A stretch of DNA of 12,457 nt, from NCBI GenBank assembly GCA_023398375.1, contig JAEWSH010000091.1:1-12457 (forward strand). Reading direction: 5' to 3'. The translations under genes were made by a program, and so were the position numbers. The notes beneath the pieces were generated by a model that saw only the letters and a list, made by a program, of their open reading frames with translations, searched no databases and was not told the DNA's origin. This document shows, one piece after another, positions 1 to 8,121 of the stretch; position 1 is the first letter of the stretch, and each line of letters begins with the position of its first letter. The stretch is from Bacillota bacterium. Lineage in GTDB: Bacteria > Bacillota > Clostridia > Lachnospirales > Lachnospiraceae.

Positions 1-460
1 TGATATAAGCCAATGCAGCCAATACCACCAAAGAATAACCTCCTGTTATGCCGTTTATCCCGTCCATAAAATTATACGCATTGATAATTCCCGTACAAAC
101 TATCAACGCCAAAACAAGCCACCACCAGGATAAAGAGAAGAGTCCCCATTGATAAAACATTAACGCCATTGCCGAAAAATGAAAAAGCAACCGTATCAAC
201 TGACCGGTAGATTTCACATCATCTACAAAGCTGATGAAAGTTACCAGCGTTAAAGCCAGCATAAAACAAGGATATTCCCAACCACTTGTCAAGAAACAAG
301 CCAACGCACCGAAATAGAAAATGATGCCGCCACCTCTTAGAGTGATACGTGTATGCGAACTGCGTTCGTTCGGTTTGTCGATGATGTTACACCTATCAGC
401 TATCTTAAAATAAAAAAGTTCTGCTACGAATAGCAAAACTAAAACGATTAGGTAATACAT
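1..460 (-). CDS. WecA/MraY-like undecaprenyl-phosphate sugar-1-phosphate transferase (3' end beyond window)
   Basis: Polyprenyl-phosphate glycosyl-1-phosphate transferase of the WecA/WbpL/MraY family. It would move a HexNAc-1-phosphate from a UDP-sugar to undecaprenyl phosphate at the cytoplasmic membrane and so start the repeat unit. The ATG at 460 opens a frame that stays open to the window edge: 153 codons of a family usually 300-380 residues long. Visible are a first membrane helix (residues 2-19), the conserved NERSSHTRITLRGGG stretch (31-45), the catalytic DD pair at 80-81 in FVDDVKSTG, hydrophobic helices around 46-60, 66-79 and 110-125, and the NAYNFMDGINGITGG motif (127-141) that helps hold Mg and nucleotide. 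It follows the SDR gene after 132 noncoding bases. A WecA-like transferase closing the locus beside an epimerase is a common Bacteroidales arrangement. The sugar it accepts cannot be read from this fragment; GlcNAc, QuiNAc or FucNAc are possible. Confidence 0.93.
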   Translation of the reverse strand, partial: MYYLIVLVLLFVAELFYFKIADRCNIIDKPNERSSHTRITLRGGGIIFYFGALACFLTSGWEYPCFMLALTLVTFISFVDDVKSTGQLIRLLFHFSAMALMFYQWGLFSLSWWWLVLALIVCTGIINAYNFMDGINGITGGYSLVVLAALAYI

Positions 461-592
461 AAATACGAATTTACTCTATTGTAAGCGATCCATACATCGT
501 ACCCACTATTTATTAGGCAGTTACGTCCATATGAATTCTATAAAAAATTAAATTTATACTGATTTGAATTTGAGTATTTATTTCATTAATAT
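461..592. other. Noncoding spacer with a possible degenerate gene tail
   Basis: There is no open gene in these 132 bases, the widest gap in the downstream part of the operon. Read on the minus strand, 513-476 resembles the 3' end of the broken gene at 11459-11422. The 16 bases at 498-513 match 11444-11459 at 15 positions, and both sequences reach an in-frame stop at exactly the same distance (TAG at 478-476, TAA at 11424-11422). In that frame the spacer reads NK, stop, WVRCMDRLQ, stop, against DKQWVRSIGDLR, stop. I therefore suspect the decayed end of a related gene, but the match is short and could be chance. I saw no convincing promoter of the TTTG / TAnnTTTG type and no strong hairpin terminator. 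Confidence 0.35.
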
Positions 593-1489
593 TTATATTT
601 GAAAATTAGTTAATACATCCATTGGCTCCCAATTCAACTCTTTACGAGCCTTATCATTTGAAAATGTAAGGCTTTTGGTCATTTTCTCAAGTTTATTGCT
701 ATTAATTGGAGCTTTGTTACCAAACAAATCACCGATCTTTGCCATACACCATGCTACCCAATAAGGAATATTCAATGGTTTCCCTTTACCAAGCTGCTTT
801 GCGACTGATACAGAAAGCTCACCAAAAGACGACTGTTTTGTATCACATACATTGTATACCCCACCTTTTTCTTCCAATAATGGTACTAAGTTTGCAATAT
901 CTTCAGCCATCAAGATACTCTTTATTACTTTTCCACCAGCAATATTCATATAGAAGCCCTTCTTAATACCATTTACCATAGCACCCAAGTTACCCAGCGC
1001 ATGTTTGCCGGCGAGCAGTGAAGGACGAAGTATTCCAAGCTTAACATTATTATTTCGACACCATTCCGTAAGATACTCCTCAGCCATAATCTTACTCCTT
1101 GCATATGGCGTATTACCTTCTAAAGGATGCTCTTCGGTTACAAGATTACCAAACTCACATCCATATACAGCAACAGTACTGATAAAAATCAAAGCCTTGG
1201 GTACGCCCACTTTCTCCAATGCTGCACAAAGGTTTACTGTACCCTGATAATTTACATCAAAAAACGCCTGTTTTTCTGCCTCTGTTTTGGGTACCATATG
1301 AGCCTTACCACAAGCATGTAGCACTACATCATAGTGAACAAGTAGAAAAGGTACTTCTTTTGCTAGATTCGCTTTTATATCATCATCAAGAGTAATACCA
1401 CACTTTGTAACTTCATATATTTTATTTAATCTAGGGAGTACATTGTATCCTAAGAATCCAGTTCCTCCTGTAAATAATAGTTTTTCCAT
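593..1489 (-). CDS. NAD(P)-dependent extended SDR, UDP-HexNAc 4-epimerase or 4-reductase type
   Basis: Extended short-chain dehydrogenase/reductase of 298 residues acting on a nucleotide sugar in the cytosol. The nucleotide-binding glycine motif TGGTGFLG lies at residues 7-14. The catalytic residues are S104 in STVAVYG, Y129 and K133 in YARSK. The C-terminal half is the variable sugar-binding part. The ATG at 1489 directly abuts the stop of the glycosyltransferase before it (TAA-ATG, no spacer), so the two are probably translationally coupled. Relatives next to WecA-like transferases include WbpV/WreQ-type enzymes, which reduce a 4-keto sugar to UDP-D-QuiNAc, and Gne-type UDP-GlcNAc 4-epimerases. 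By position this enzyme probably supplies the sugar used by the downstream initiating transferase. Which of the two reactions it performs is not decided by the sequence. A WreQ-type role would also need a separate 4,6-dehydratase, not seen in this window. Confidence 0.85.
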   Translation of the reverse strand: MEKLLFTGGTGFLGYNVLPRLNKIYEVTKCGITLDDDIKANLAKEVPFLLVHYDVVLHACGKAHMVPKTEAEKQAFFDVNYQGTVNLCAALEKVGVPKALIFISTVAVYGCEFGNLVTEEHPLEGNTPYARSKIMAEEYLTEWCRNNNVKLGILRPSLLAGKHALGNLGAMVNGIKKGFYMNIAGGKVIKSILMAEDIANLVPLLEEKGGVYNVCDTKQSSFGELSVSVAKQLGKGKPLNIPYWVAWCMAKIGDLFGNKAPINSNKLEKMTKSLTFSNDKARKELNWEPMDVLTNFQI

Positions 1490-2713
1490 TTATCTTGATT
1501 CAAATCGTTTTTTGATAAAGTCATGGTATTGCTCGAGAACAACATTCTTCGCAAAAAACTCGTTTGCAACAGCCAATGCATTTGCTCCCATTTCTTGAAT
1601 TTCAGAAGGTTCACGAAGTATATCCTCTATTTTATCCTTAAGCAATGATGGATTATTAGGCTCAACTACCCATCCAATATTATAACGTTTAATACAAAGT
1701 GCAATTTCAGAGTCTGATTCTCCTATGTACAGGATAGGTTTACCTGTTGCCATTATATTGTATGACTTAGAAGGAACCCCTAAACCATACATGCCATCGG
1801 CTAATGTAACAATACCGATATCACAGGCATTCAAGAAATCATTCTGATTTGATCTACTCCTAAATCCTGCATACACAGTATTCTCATGTCTTTCTGCAAA
1901 AGATTCGATATCATTCCTCTTAGCACCTGCACCGACAAATAAAAATTTACAATCTTTATTCTTTACCATATCGATGGCATTCATCAGATTATCCAAACCT
2001 TGAGCTTTACCTAAATTGCCAGCAAATTGAAAAACAATCTTACCAGTCAAGGATGATTCCATCTCTTTAAATAAATTAGTATCTACCTTAGGAAAAGGCT
2101 TTACTTCATCAACATCTGCCCAGTTTGTAATTAATCTTAAAAAATTCTGACCTTTTGTTTTTCTTAAGACAACCTGCCTCATATCTTCGCCTATCGAAAT
2201 ACAAGAGTCTGCAGTTCCATACGCCCAATCAAATATTTTCTTCAAAAAAGCATATAAAAATGATTTACGTCCAAGATTACCAAGACTTACAAGATTTTCT
2301 GGAAAGATATCATGCACAAGAATATGATAATGACATTTAGTCAATTTTCTTACCAAAGGCATGAATAACATAAAGAAAGCTGGATTAGTCAAAATGATAA
2401 CTTCATCCCCCTCTTTTATTTGCTTCCGAGCAAGGTTAAATAAAGATATACTAGAAGATAATAATCTTAATGACCGTTTTATTAAGCTATCCTTATCAAC
2501 TTGTTTTCCTAGCACTCTATAAACTTCAATACCATTATGGAACTCTCTTGCTTTATTTGAAATAACATCAGAATCATAGTAGGTGTTATTAGTGGATATT
2601 ACTCCAACATTCATCCCCTTTTTTGAAAGATAATCTGCAATTTCTGTAACATAATATCCTGTTGTAACAACAACAGGATAATAAAATTCAGAGACGAGCC
2701 AAACTCTATCCAT
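1490..2713 (-). CDS. WbuB-like GT4 glycosyltransferase (probable 6-deoxy-L-HexNAc transferase)
   Basis: Cytosolic GT-B glycosyltransferase resembling the WbuB/WcaI branch of family GT4. From the ATG at 2713 it has 407 residues. A TTG at 2722 would add three residues (MKI), but the ATG is preferred and still leaves 24 bases after the preceding gene. The N-terminal domain begins DRVWLVSEFYYP and carries HDIFPE at 134-139. The C-terminal nucleotide-sugar domain has NWADVD (197-202), AGNLGKAQGL (231-240) and GVPSKSYNIMATGKP (312-326). This last segment occupies the position of the GT4 E-x7-E motif, but without the first Glu. WbuB relatives in loci with the FnlABC pathway are associated with L-FucNAc transfer. 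Because this locus makes a UDP-6-deoxy-L-HexNAc, that sugar is its likely donor. The family call is firm; the donor is inference from context. Confidence 0.85.
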   Translation of the reverse strand: MDRVWLVSEFYYPVVVTTGYYVTEIADYLSKKGMNVGVISTNNTYYDSDVISNKAREFHNGIEVYRVLGKQVDKDSLIKRSLRLLSSSISLFNLARKQIKEGDEVIILTNPAFFMLFMPLVRKLTKCHYHILVHDIFPENLVSLGNLGRKSFLYAFLKKIFDWAYGTADSCISIGEDMRQVVLRKTKGQNFLRLITNWADVDEVKPFPKVDTNLFKEMESSLTGKIVFQFAGNLGKAQGLDNLMNAIDMVKNKDCKFLFVGAGAKRNDIESFAERHENTVYAGFRSRSNQNDFLNACDIGIVTLADGMYGLGVPSKSYNIMATGKPILYIGESDSEIALCIKRYNIGWVVEPNNPSLLKDKIEDILREPSEIQEMGANALAVANEFFAKNVVLEQYHDFIKKRFESR

Positions 2714-2737
2714 AATTTTCAAATTTATTGTCGCAAT

Positions 2738-3751
2738 CTATAAATATACTTTTGCCAATTCTTTTTTAATAAAATCGACGTTGTTATGCTTTCTAACATA
2801 TTCTAACATTCCGCTTCCTTTTACTTCCAAGAAATGAGAGTCTTTTTGAATTTCATCGTAGATACTACAAAGAGTATTCTTTAATTCATCATTTTGGCTA
2901 TTATTATATACATAAACCATACCACTATCAAGAAAATCAAGGACAGTTCCAATTTCTGTAGAGATTACCGTTTTTGCATATGAGAAAGCTAAGATGGCAA
3001 CACCAGAATTCAATGATGATTCAACGTTATAAGGAATTAAAACAATATCAACTTTACTTAACAAGGATGGTATTTCACCATTATTAATAAAACGAAAATC
3101 AAATATAACATTATCAGTTCTAACTTTATTCTTTAATTCGATTTTATAGTCATCACTATTACAAATTCCACAAATCCAGAATTCGATATTTAAATCTGAT
3201 ATATCATTAGCAATTTTAATTATACTTTCTATATTTTTATAAGGCTTTATTGCACCAAAGGTAAGAACAACAAGTTTTGAATTTTCTTTTCTATGAAGGG
3301 GGGATTCTATTATATTTTCATATATTCCTTCATAGCTTGGATGAGGAATATATGCTGTCTTTAATCTATATTTTTCAGGAACAAAATTTACACTATACTT
3401 ACTATGCAATATAATGACATCAGAAATACGAAGTACAAAATCCATCAAATATTTAGACAATGCTAAATTAGATTTATCATGAGGTAATTTATTATGTAAT
3501 GTATAAACGACTCTCTTTTTAGTGACAAAAAGAAAATACAAATAAAAAAGCTTAATAATGAACCCTAAATACAGCTTAAGAGAATTTGGTGAGAGATTTT
3601 CATACCAATTTAAATGAATAATATCTGCAAAAAGAAAATCAAATAAACTATTATTCTTACAAAGAATATATTTTTCCTTATCGATACAATCCCTCATAAT
3701 AGAAGTATATTCATTTAAGGTCTTTTGTGGATAGAATAAAATCTTTTTCAT
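2738..3751 (-). CDS. GT-B glycosyltransferase, divergent (no E-x7-E motif)
   Basis: Predicted cytosolic or membrane-associated glycosyltransferase of 337 residues. GT-B features are visible but weak: HLNWYE at 46-51, a hydrophobic helix at about 60-76 that could contact the membrane, TLHNKLPH at 84-91 in the acceptor domain, and FGAIKPYKNIESII at 165-178 opening the donor domain. Where GT4 enzymes carry E-x7-E this one has YNVESSLNSGVAILAFSYA (241-259), keeping the following small-residue helix but not the first Glu. Its start codon overlaps the stop of the preceding glycosyltransferase by four bases (ATGA, 3748-3751), a sign of translational coupling. The coding strand also has a run of six C at 3303-3298. 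It is strongly AT-rich like its neighbours. Donor and acceptor cannot be read from sequence. Confidence 0.75.
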   Translation of the reverse strand: MKKILFYPQKTLNEYTSIMRDCIDKEKYILCKNNSLFDFLFADIIHLNWYENLSPNSLKLYLGFIIKLFYLYFLFVTKKRVVYTLHNKLPHDKSNLALSKYLMDFVLRISDVIILHSKYSVNFVPEKYRLKTAYIPHPSYEGIYENIIESPLHRKENSKLVVLTFGAIKPYKNIESIIKIANDISDLNIEFWICGICNSDDYKIELKNKVRTDNVIFDFRFINNGEIPSLLSKVDIVLIPYNVESSLNSGVAILAFSYAKTVISTEIGTVLDFLDSGMVYVYNNSQNDELKNTLCSIYDEIQKDSHFLEVKGSGMLEYVRKHNNVDFIKKELAKVYL

Positions 3752-4872
3752 TTTAAAGAACTAAATGACTTTAAATAATCATCGCGTAGTAAATCAATAT
3801 TTGTAAATTTTCGAAAAAATGCTATAGAATCCTCTACACGATACTTCATTTCCGTTGAACTACATCCTATAATTGATTCAACAGCTTTTAGATACATATC
3901 TTCATCTTTTAACGGAATTGCCCATCCTCCCTTTGTACTATTAATGTTAGACCAAGGAGTTTGATCGCTAATAATAATTGGAAGACCTACCGACAACGAT
4001 TCAGCAATAATGTGCCCATAATTCTCACTAAATGTAGGAAAAAACAAAGCATCATAACTTGACAAGATAATTGGTATATCATCATGCTTGCAAACCCCAC
4101 AATAATTAATTTTGATTTTGTTACTAAAATTATTAATAATTTTCAGACATTCCTCCCAATATTGCGGTTCTTCTATTGAGCCATAAATATCGAATTGCAA
4201 ACTTCCATCATTAACACGATTAATAACTTGCAATGCAAAAAGAAGATTTTTTTTCCAAACTATTCTAGATACAAAAACAAATTTTGCCTCACCAGTTTTT
4301 TTTATTGAGTAATCCTTACGTATTTTAGTTAATGTTGGTACATTATTTAAAAAAACAATCCTATTATTAGAGAAATATTTTTTTATACCATCTGTTTCCT
4401 CATCTGAAGTTGATTGGAAAATAACATTTCTACTTAAATGAAGATACTTTATAAAATAAATATATGGTATTTTCTTGTATTTCTTTTTAAGTGCTCCCGA
4501 ACACAATTCACCTCTTGGCGCCAACAATACCTTAATATTATATTTTTTAGCTGCAAAAAGAACGGGTAGAACACAACTTTGAAAAATACTCTGCAAGTAT
4601 ATAAAATCCGGTGCAATTTTAACAATTGAATCTACAAAAGTATTATAGTTATATTTTGAATCATCACAATATAGTACAGATGCCTCGGAACTCTTATTCC
4701 ATCCGTCTGTTATATTATCATACCTTTTCTTATCTTTGAAATCGTGATCCTTTGTTATAATATAAAAATCAGCCTTGTCTTTGAGAAGCCTGCAAAGATT
4801 ATTTATACTTACAGGTGGACCTCCATAATTATTACCAGGAAAATATCCTTCAGTTATAATAAGAACTTTCAT
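3748..4872 (-). CDS. GT4 family glycosyltransferase
   Basis: Cytosolic GT-B glycosyltransferase of family GT4, 374 residues, a normal length. The N-terminus MKVLIITEGYFP is followed by the glycine-rich donor/acceptor loop YGGPPVSINNL (16-26). APRGE lies at 118-122 and the second Rossmann domain opens with VSRIVWKKNL (201-210), whose basic residues normally contact the donor diphosphate. The diagnostic E-x7-E is complete at E283 and E291 in SENYGHIIAESLSVGLP, followed by SDQTPW (302-307). The gene begins five bases after the stop of the polymerase gene and overlaps the next glycosyltransferase by four bases, so it is embedded in the operon. It probably adds an inner or middle sugar of the repeat unit by a retaining mechanism, as is typical for GT4. 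The exact sugar is unknown. Confidence 0.9.
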   Translation of the reverse strand: MKVLIITEGYFPGNNYGGPPVSINNLCRLLKDKADFYIITKDHDFKDKKRYDNITDGWNKSSEASVLYCDDSKYNYNTFVDSIVKIAPDFIYLQSIFQSCVLPVLFAAKKYNIKVLLAPRGELCSGALKKKYKKIPYIYFIKYLHLSRNVIFQSTSDEETDGIKKYFSNNRIVFLNNVPTLTKIRKDYSIKKTGEAKFVFVSRIVWKKNLLFALQVINRVNDGSLQFDIYGSIEEPQYWEECLKIINNFSNKIKINYCGVCKHDDIPIILSSYDALFFPTFSENYGHIIAESLSVGLPIIISDQTPWSNINSTKGGWAIPLKDEDMYLKAVESIIGCSSTEMKYRVEDSIAFFRKFTNIDLLRDDYLKSFSSLK

Positions 4873-4877
4873 GTCTA

Positions 4878-6059
4878 TTAATTTTCTAATTTGACTATTT
4901 TAACCGTTCTTGTTACCAAGAATATAGGACACATGTATAGTAAAGTCAAATACATATAAGAATAAATTGTCTCAATGGAACCTAGATTATAGACATTTAA
5001 AACTAGAATAAAATATAGAGCGTGCTTATACTTACTATCTAAACTTCTAATTATTAGCGAAAATATTTTAAACAAAATCACCATTAATATAATCCATATT
5101 ATAAAACTTAAAAAATCACTCTTCATTAAATTATAACCATACGAAAATATGCCTACATTTAAAGATGTGCCTTCAGCTTCATAATCAACAAATGACTGTT
5201 TAATACATAACGAAAGACTTGCGAAATCTTTATCCATCATAAAGCCAGGGATTAAAGGCCGAAAAATGGCCTTAACTTCACCAAAAGGATGTGAATAAGT
5301 CTGATATACTCTTGCTGTTAAATCTACAGTTTGGATAGAAGCAAGGGACTGTGAGAAAAACGTTATTCTATCTAATAATTTATTTACGCCTTCTTCGATT
5401 GTTAATGTTTCAAAAGTTATTTGCTTAAAGCGGATATATTGTTTGATTGGATAGATTAGCGAATACACAAGCCCTCCTCCATATATAATAATAAAAGGAA
5501 TAATAGTAGCGTATACTTTTCTTATTCTATTGAATCTAAAGTACTGGAATCTAATTAAGACCTCCATCAACACCAAATCCCAAAAAAAACCAGTCCAGCC
5601 TTGTGATAATCGCAATCCACAATAAAGTAAAATATTTAATGAATAAAACAAACTTTTTCTTCTTGCAAGTACGTAATAAAAGGGGAAAAGAGTTCGTACG
5701 TTTAAAATGGCTCCAATAAAACCTAGGCTTGATTTACCTCCTTCAACTGCACTACCAACTCCAGCTGTTACAAACAAAGTCCATGATATTGCTAGAAATA
5801 TAAAATACAACTTATCCAATCGTTTAACATTGTATTTTATCTTATATTTCGTCTTTTTATCCTTTGTTCGATTATAAAATCGATATATGCAAAAATAACC
5901 TAATACAACAATAAGTAAATGAACTATTATTTCGATAAAACTAAAATGAACTCTACCTACAGAATACGCCTCTCCACCATACATACCGGTATTTAACATA
6001 TATAGTGCAGAAACTATACAAGTAATGCAATAAAAAAGAATGATTACATACCCTCCCAT
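4878..6059 (-). CDS. wzy: Wzy-type O-antigen/capsule repeat-unit polymerase
   Basis: Integral membrane protein of 393 residues, assigned to the Wzy role: joining flipped lipid-linked repeat units in the outer leaflet of the inner membrane. Hydrophobic segments lie near residues 3-22, 40-60, 83-101, 112-130, 137-150, 155-170, 183-203, 316-338, 346-362 and 365-385. A long hydrophilic loop at about 204-312 contains YSHPFGEVKAIFRPLIPGF (255-273) and EAEGTSLNVGIFSYGY (294-309). A large periplasmic loop followed by this E-G-T-S-x-N-x-G pattern is characteristic of O-antigen polymerases, which are otherwise poorly conserved. The start at 6059 follows the 2-epimerase gene after 48 bases. A second frame at 5953-6135 overlaps this start but looks like a shadow. 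The locus has one flippase and no other polymerase candidate, which supports the assignment. Confidence 0.82.
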   Translation of the reverse strand: MGGYVIILFYCITCIVSALYMLNTGMYGGEAYSVGRVHFSFIEIIVHLLIVVLGYFCIYRFYNRTKDKKTKYKIKYNVKRLDKLYFIFLAISWTLFVTAGVGSAVEGGKSSLGFIGAILNVRTLFPFYYVLARRKSLFYSLNILLYCGLRLSQGWTGFFWDLVLMEVLIRFQYFRFNRIRKVYATIIPFIIIYGGGLVYSLIYPIKQYIRFKQITFETLTIEEGVNKLLDRITFFSQSLASIQTVDLTARVYQTYSHPFGEVKAIFRPLIPGFMMDKDFASLSLCIKQSFVDYEAEGTSLNVGIFSYGYNLMKSDFLSFIIWIILMVILFKIFSLIIRSLDSKYKHALYFILVLNVYNLGSIETIYSYMYLTLLYMCPIFLVTRTVKIVKLEN

Positions 6060-6107
6060 TAAAACAATTACTTATAGGCTTATCTAACCATACAATAATA
6101 TGTACGG

Positions 6108-7247
6108 CTACTCCAAATATTGATTTTTCCTCCAAACCATCTTATTGATAATACCTACATAGCTCTGAATAAGCTTGATTACCTTGGTAGATACATTCTC
6201 ATCCACATAAGCAGGCACATCACATGCATCATCACCATTAGCGTGCATAGCTACTGCCAAATCTACTGCCTGACATACAGCCTCTGATGTGATAGATCCA
6301 ATTGTGAATACACCCTTATCCATAGCCTCTGGACGCTCAGTAGACGTACGTACACTTACTGCTGGGAAATGGAAGAAAGCACTTTCCTCTGGTACTGTCC
6401 CGGAATCTGAAACGACACAGAAAGCATTCTGCTGCAACTTGTTGTAATCAAAGAAGCCAAGAGGTGCATGCTGGATAACGCGTGAATCAAACTTGAAGCC
6501 TCTCTTCTCAATCATTTTTTGACTACGAGGATGGCAACTATAAAGAATAGGTATATCGTATGTTTCTGCCATTGCATTCACCGCATTCATCAATGAGAAG
6601 AAGTTGGTCTCTATATCAATATTCTCCTCACGATGAGCAGAAAGAAGGATGTATTTTTTAGGCTTGAGCTTGAGATCATTCAATACATTTGAAGCCTCAA
6701 TCTGTGGTAATACTTTAGAAAGGACCTCAGCCATAGGAGAACCTACAACATAAGTATATTCAGGCTTTACACCTGATTCAAGGATGTACCTGCGAGCGTG
6801 CTCAGAATAGCACATGTTAACATCAGATGTAACATCAACAATTCTACGGATTACCTCCTCAGGTAGATTTTCATCCTTACAACGATTACCTGCCTCCATA
6901 TGGAAAATGGGAATTTTAAGGCGCTTTGCAGCAATAATGCTCAAGCAACTGTTAGTATCGCCAAGTACAATAACAGCATCAGGCTTTATCTCAACCATAA
7001 GGTCGTATGCCTTTGAAATGACGTTACCCATCGTTTCACCAATATTCTTACCAACTACACCTAAGTAGTAATCAGGTTCACGAAGACCAAAATCTTTAAA
7101 GAATACCTCATTGAGGTTATAATCGTAATTTTGACCAGTGTGAACAAGCACATGATCTAAATATTTATCTGCTTTCTTGATGATAGCACTCATCTTGATA
7201 ATCTCAGGACGAGTACCAACGATGGTCATCAACTTTAATTTCTTCAT
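6108..7247 (-). CDS. UDP-HexNAc 2-epimerase of the FnlC/CapG/WbvD group (WecB-like)
   Basis: Non-hydrolysing UDP-GlcNAc 2-epimerase fold, 379 residues, full length. Conserved blocks are GTRPEIIK (11-18), HTGQNYD (36-42), GDTNS (96-100), HMEAG (116-120), SAHREEN (203-209), SDSGTVPEE (280-288) and TERPEAMD (303-310). The opening and the central GDTNSCLSIIAAKR/IPIFHMEAGNRC stretch resemble WbjD/CapG/FnlC more than the housekeeping WecB. It begins eight bases after the reductase gene and two genes after the dehydratase/5-epimerase. In these three-gene cassettes the enzyme inverts C2 in the last step, giving UDP-L-FucNAc from UDP-L-PneNAc, or UDP-L-QuiNAc from UDP-L-RhaNAc. The reductase upstream favours the L-QuiNAc branch. 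It acts in the cytosol to supply a glycosyltransferase donor. Confidence 0.93.
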   Translation of the reverse strand: MKKLKLMTIVGTRPEIIKMSAIIKKADKYLDHVLVHTGQNYDYNLNEVFFKDFGLREPDYYLGVVGKNIGETMGNVISKAYDLMVEIKPDAVIVLGDTNSCLSIIAAKRLKIPIFHMEAGNRCKDENLPEEVIRRIVDVTSDVNMCYSEHARRYILESGVKPEYTYVVGSPMAEVLSKVLPQIEASNVLNDLKLKPKKYILLSAHREENIDIETNFFSLMNAVNAMAETYDIPILYSCHPRSQKMIEKRGFKFDSRVIQHAPLGFFDYNKLQQNAFCVVSDSGTVPEESAFFHFPAVSVRTSTERPEAMDKGVFTIGSITSEAVCQAVDLAVAMHANGDDACDVPAYVDENVSTKVIKLIQSYVGIINKMVWRKNQYLE

Positions 7248-7255
7248 ATCTATAA

Positions 7256-8113
7256 TTATTTATTAAAATAATGTGGATAGAGTTCTTTGTGCTTGTTTAC
7301 CCAGTCGGCCATTTCCTTTACCTGTTGCTCATAACTCGGCACTTGGAAAGAAAAATCAGTACGCTTGTGTCGAAGGCTCTTGTCCAGTTTTAATTTATCA
7401 TTAAGATTAATAACAATTTTACCATTACGGAAATACTTGTTGAACAAACTAAGAAGATCAAACTTATTGATACTCTCGTTGTTCACCAGATTATAAAGTC
7501 CTGTCAGATTCTCCTTAATGGCAGACTCTATTGCTTTGGCAAGTGTCAATGTGGTAACACCTGTCCAAATGGCACCTGTGTAACCTCCAATAGGACCGTC
7601 CTGCTTCATAAACCAATTGAAAAGACCAATACCCTTTTCATTAGGATCTGGTCCTACAATTGAATTACGGAAAGTAAGATTCTTCTCGTCATTGATTTCA
7701 CCAATAGCTTTACTTCTGTCATAGAAACTCTTGCCATCAGGGAAACTATCCTCATAATAAAGACCTGTATTACCTGCAAAAACGCAATCAGTACTCATGT
7801 GGATGAGACGAGCCTTCTTGTCTTTCAAACAGTCAGCAATAAAGTGAGGTAAATAACCATTAAGCATCACAGCCATTGATTTATTTTCCTCAGCAAACAG
7901 ATTGAGGATACCGATAGCATTAATTACAATATCAAAGTCATCATTCTCAAGAGCCTCCTTTACATCTGCAGGATTTGTAGCATCACCAAGAATGTTCTTG
8001 CAATACGTTATAGGTCTACGAGTAAAACCGGTCACATCATATCCCTGCTCCCTGAAATAAAGTGTAATGATGTGACCAGCCATACCGCTAGCACCAAAGA
8101 CTAGTATCTTCAT
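7256..8113 (-). CDS. RmlD-like NDP-4-keto-sugar reductase (WbvR/QnlA-type)
   Basis: SDR reductase of 285 residues in the RmlD superfamily, predicted to reduce the 4-keto group of the intermediate made by the preceding dehydratase/5-epimerase. The cofactor loop is GASGMAGH (7-14). The catalytic set is STDCVF (S107, T108, D109) with Y131 and K135 in YDRSK. The segment IWTGVTTLTLAKAIESAIK in the second half matches the RmlD pattern for the substrate domain. It sits between dehydratase and 2-epimerase with eight-base spacers on each side. The family knowledge that matters is size. CapF/FnlB, the reductase for L-FucNAc, is about 370 residues because of a C-terminal cupin domain, whereas the RmlD-like WbvR/QnlA reductase for UDP-L-RhaNAc/L-QuiNAc is single-domain and close to this length. 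I therefore lean to UDP-L-RhaNAc as product, as inference. Confidence 0.88.
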   Translation of the reverse strand: MKILVFGASGMAGHIITLYFREQGYDVTGFTRRPITYCKNILGDATNPADVKEALENDDFDIVINAIGILNLFAEENKSMAVMLNGYLPHFIADCLKDKKARLIHMSTDCVFAGNTGLYYEDSFPDGKSFYDRSKAIGEINDEKNLTFRNSIVGPDPNEKGIGLFNWFMKQDGPIGGYTGAIWTGVTTLTLAKAIESAIKENLTGLYNLVNNESINKFDLLSLFNKYFRNGKIVINLNDKLKLDKSLRHKRTDFSFQVPSYEQQVKEMADWVNKHKELYPHYFNK

Positions 8114-8121
8114 ATATGTTA

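Noticed and set aside
484..499. Weak inverted repeat (CGAT...ATCG) in the spacer before the WecA-like gene as a terminator or recombinase site.
   Set aside because: The stem is only four base pairs and no T-run follows. There is no support for an invertible promoter element here.
4244..4315. Runs of eight T inside the GT4 glycosyltransferase gene, and similar A/T runs at about 5581 and 9871, as possible phase-variation tracts.
   Set aside because: A/T runs of this length are expected in such AT-rich coding sequence and the frames across them are intact. Only the G8 run breaks a gene.
5953..6135. A 60-codon minus-strand frame overlapping the start of the polymerase gene and the end of the 2-epimerase gene.
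   Set aside because: It overlaps both neighbours in another frame and has no recognisable motif. The polymerase start at 6059 gives a proper first membrane helix.
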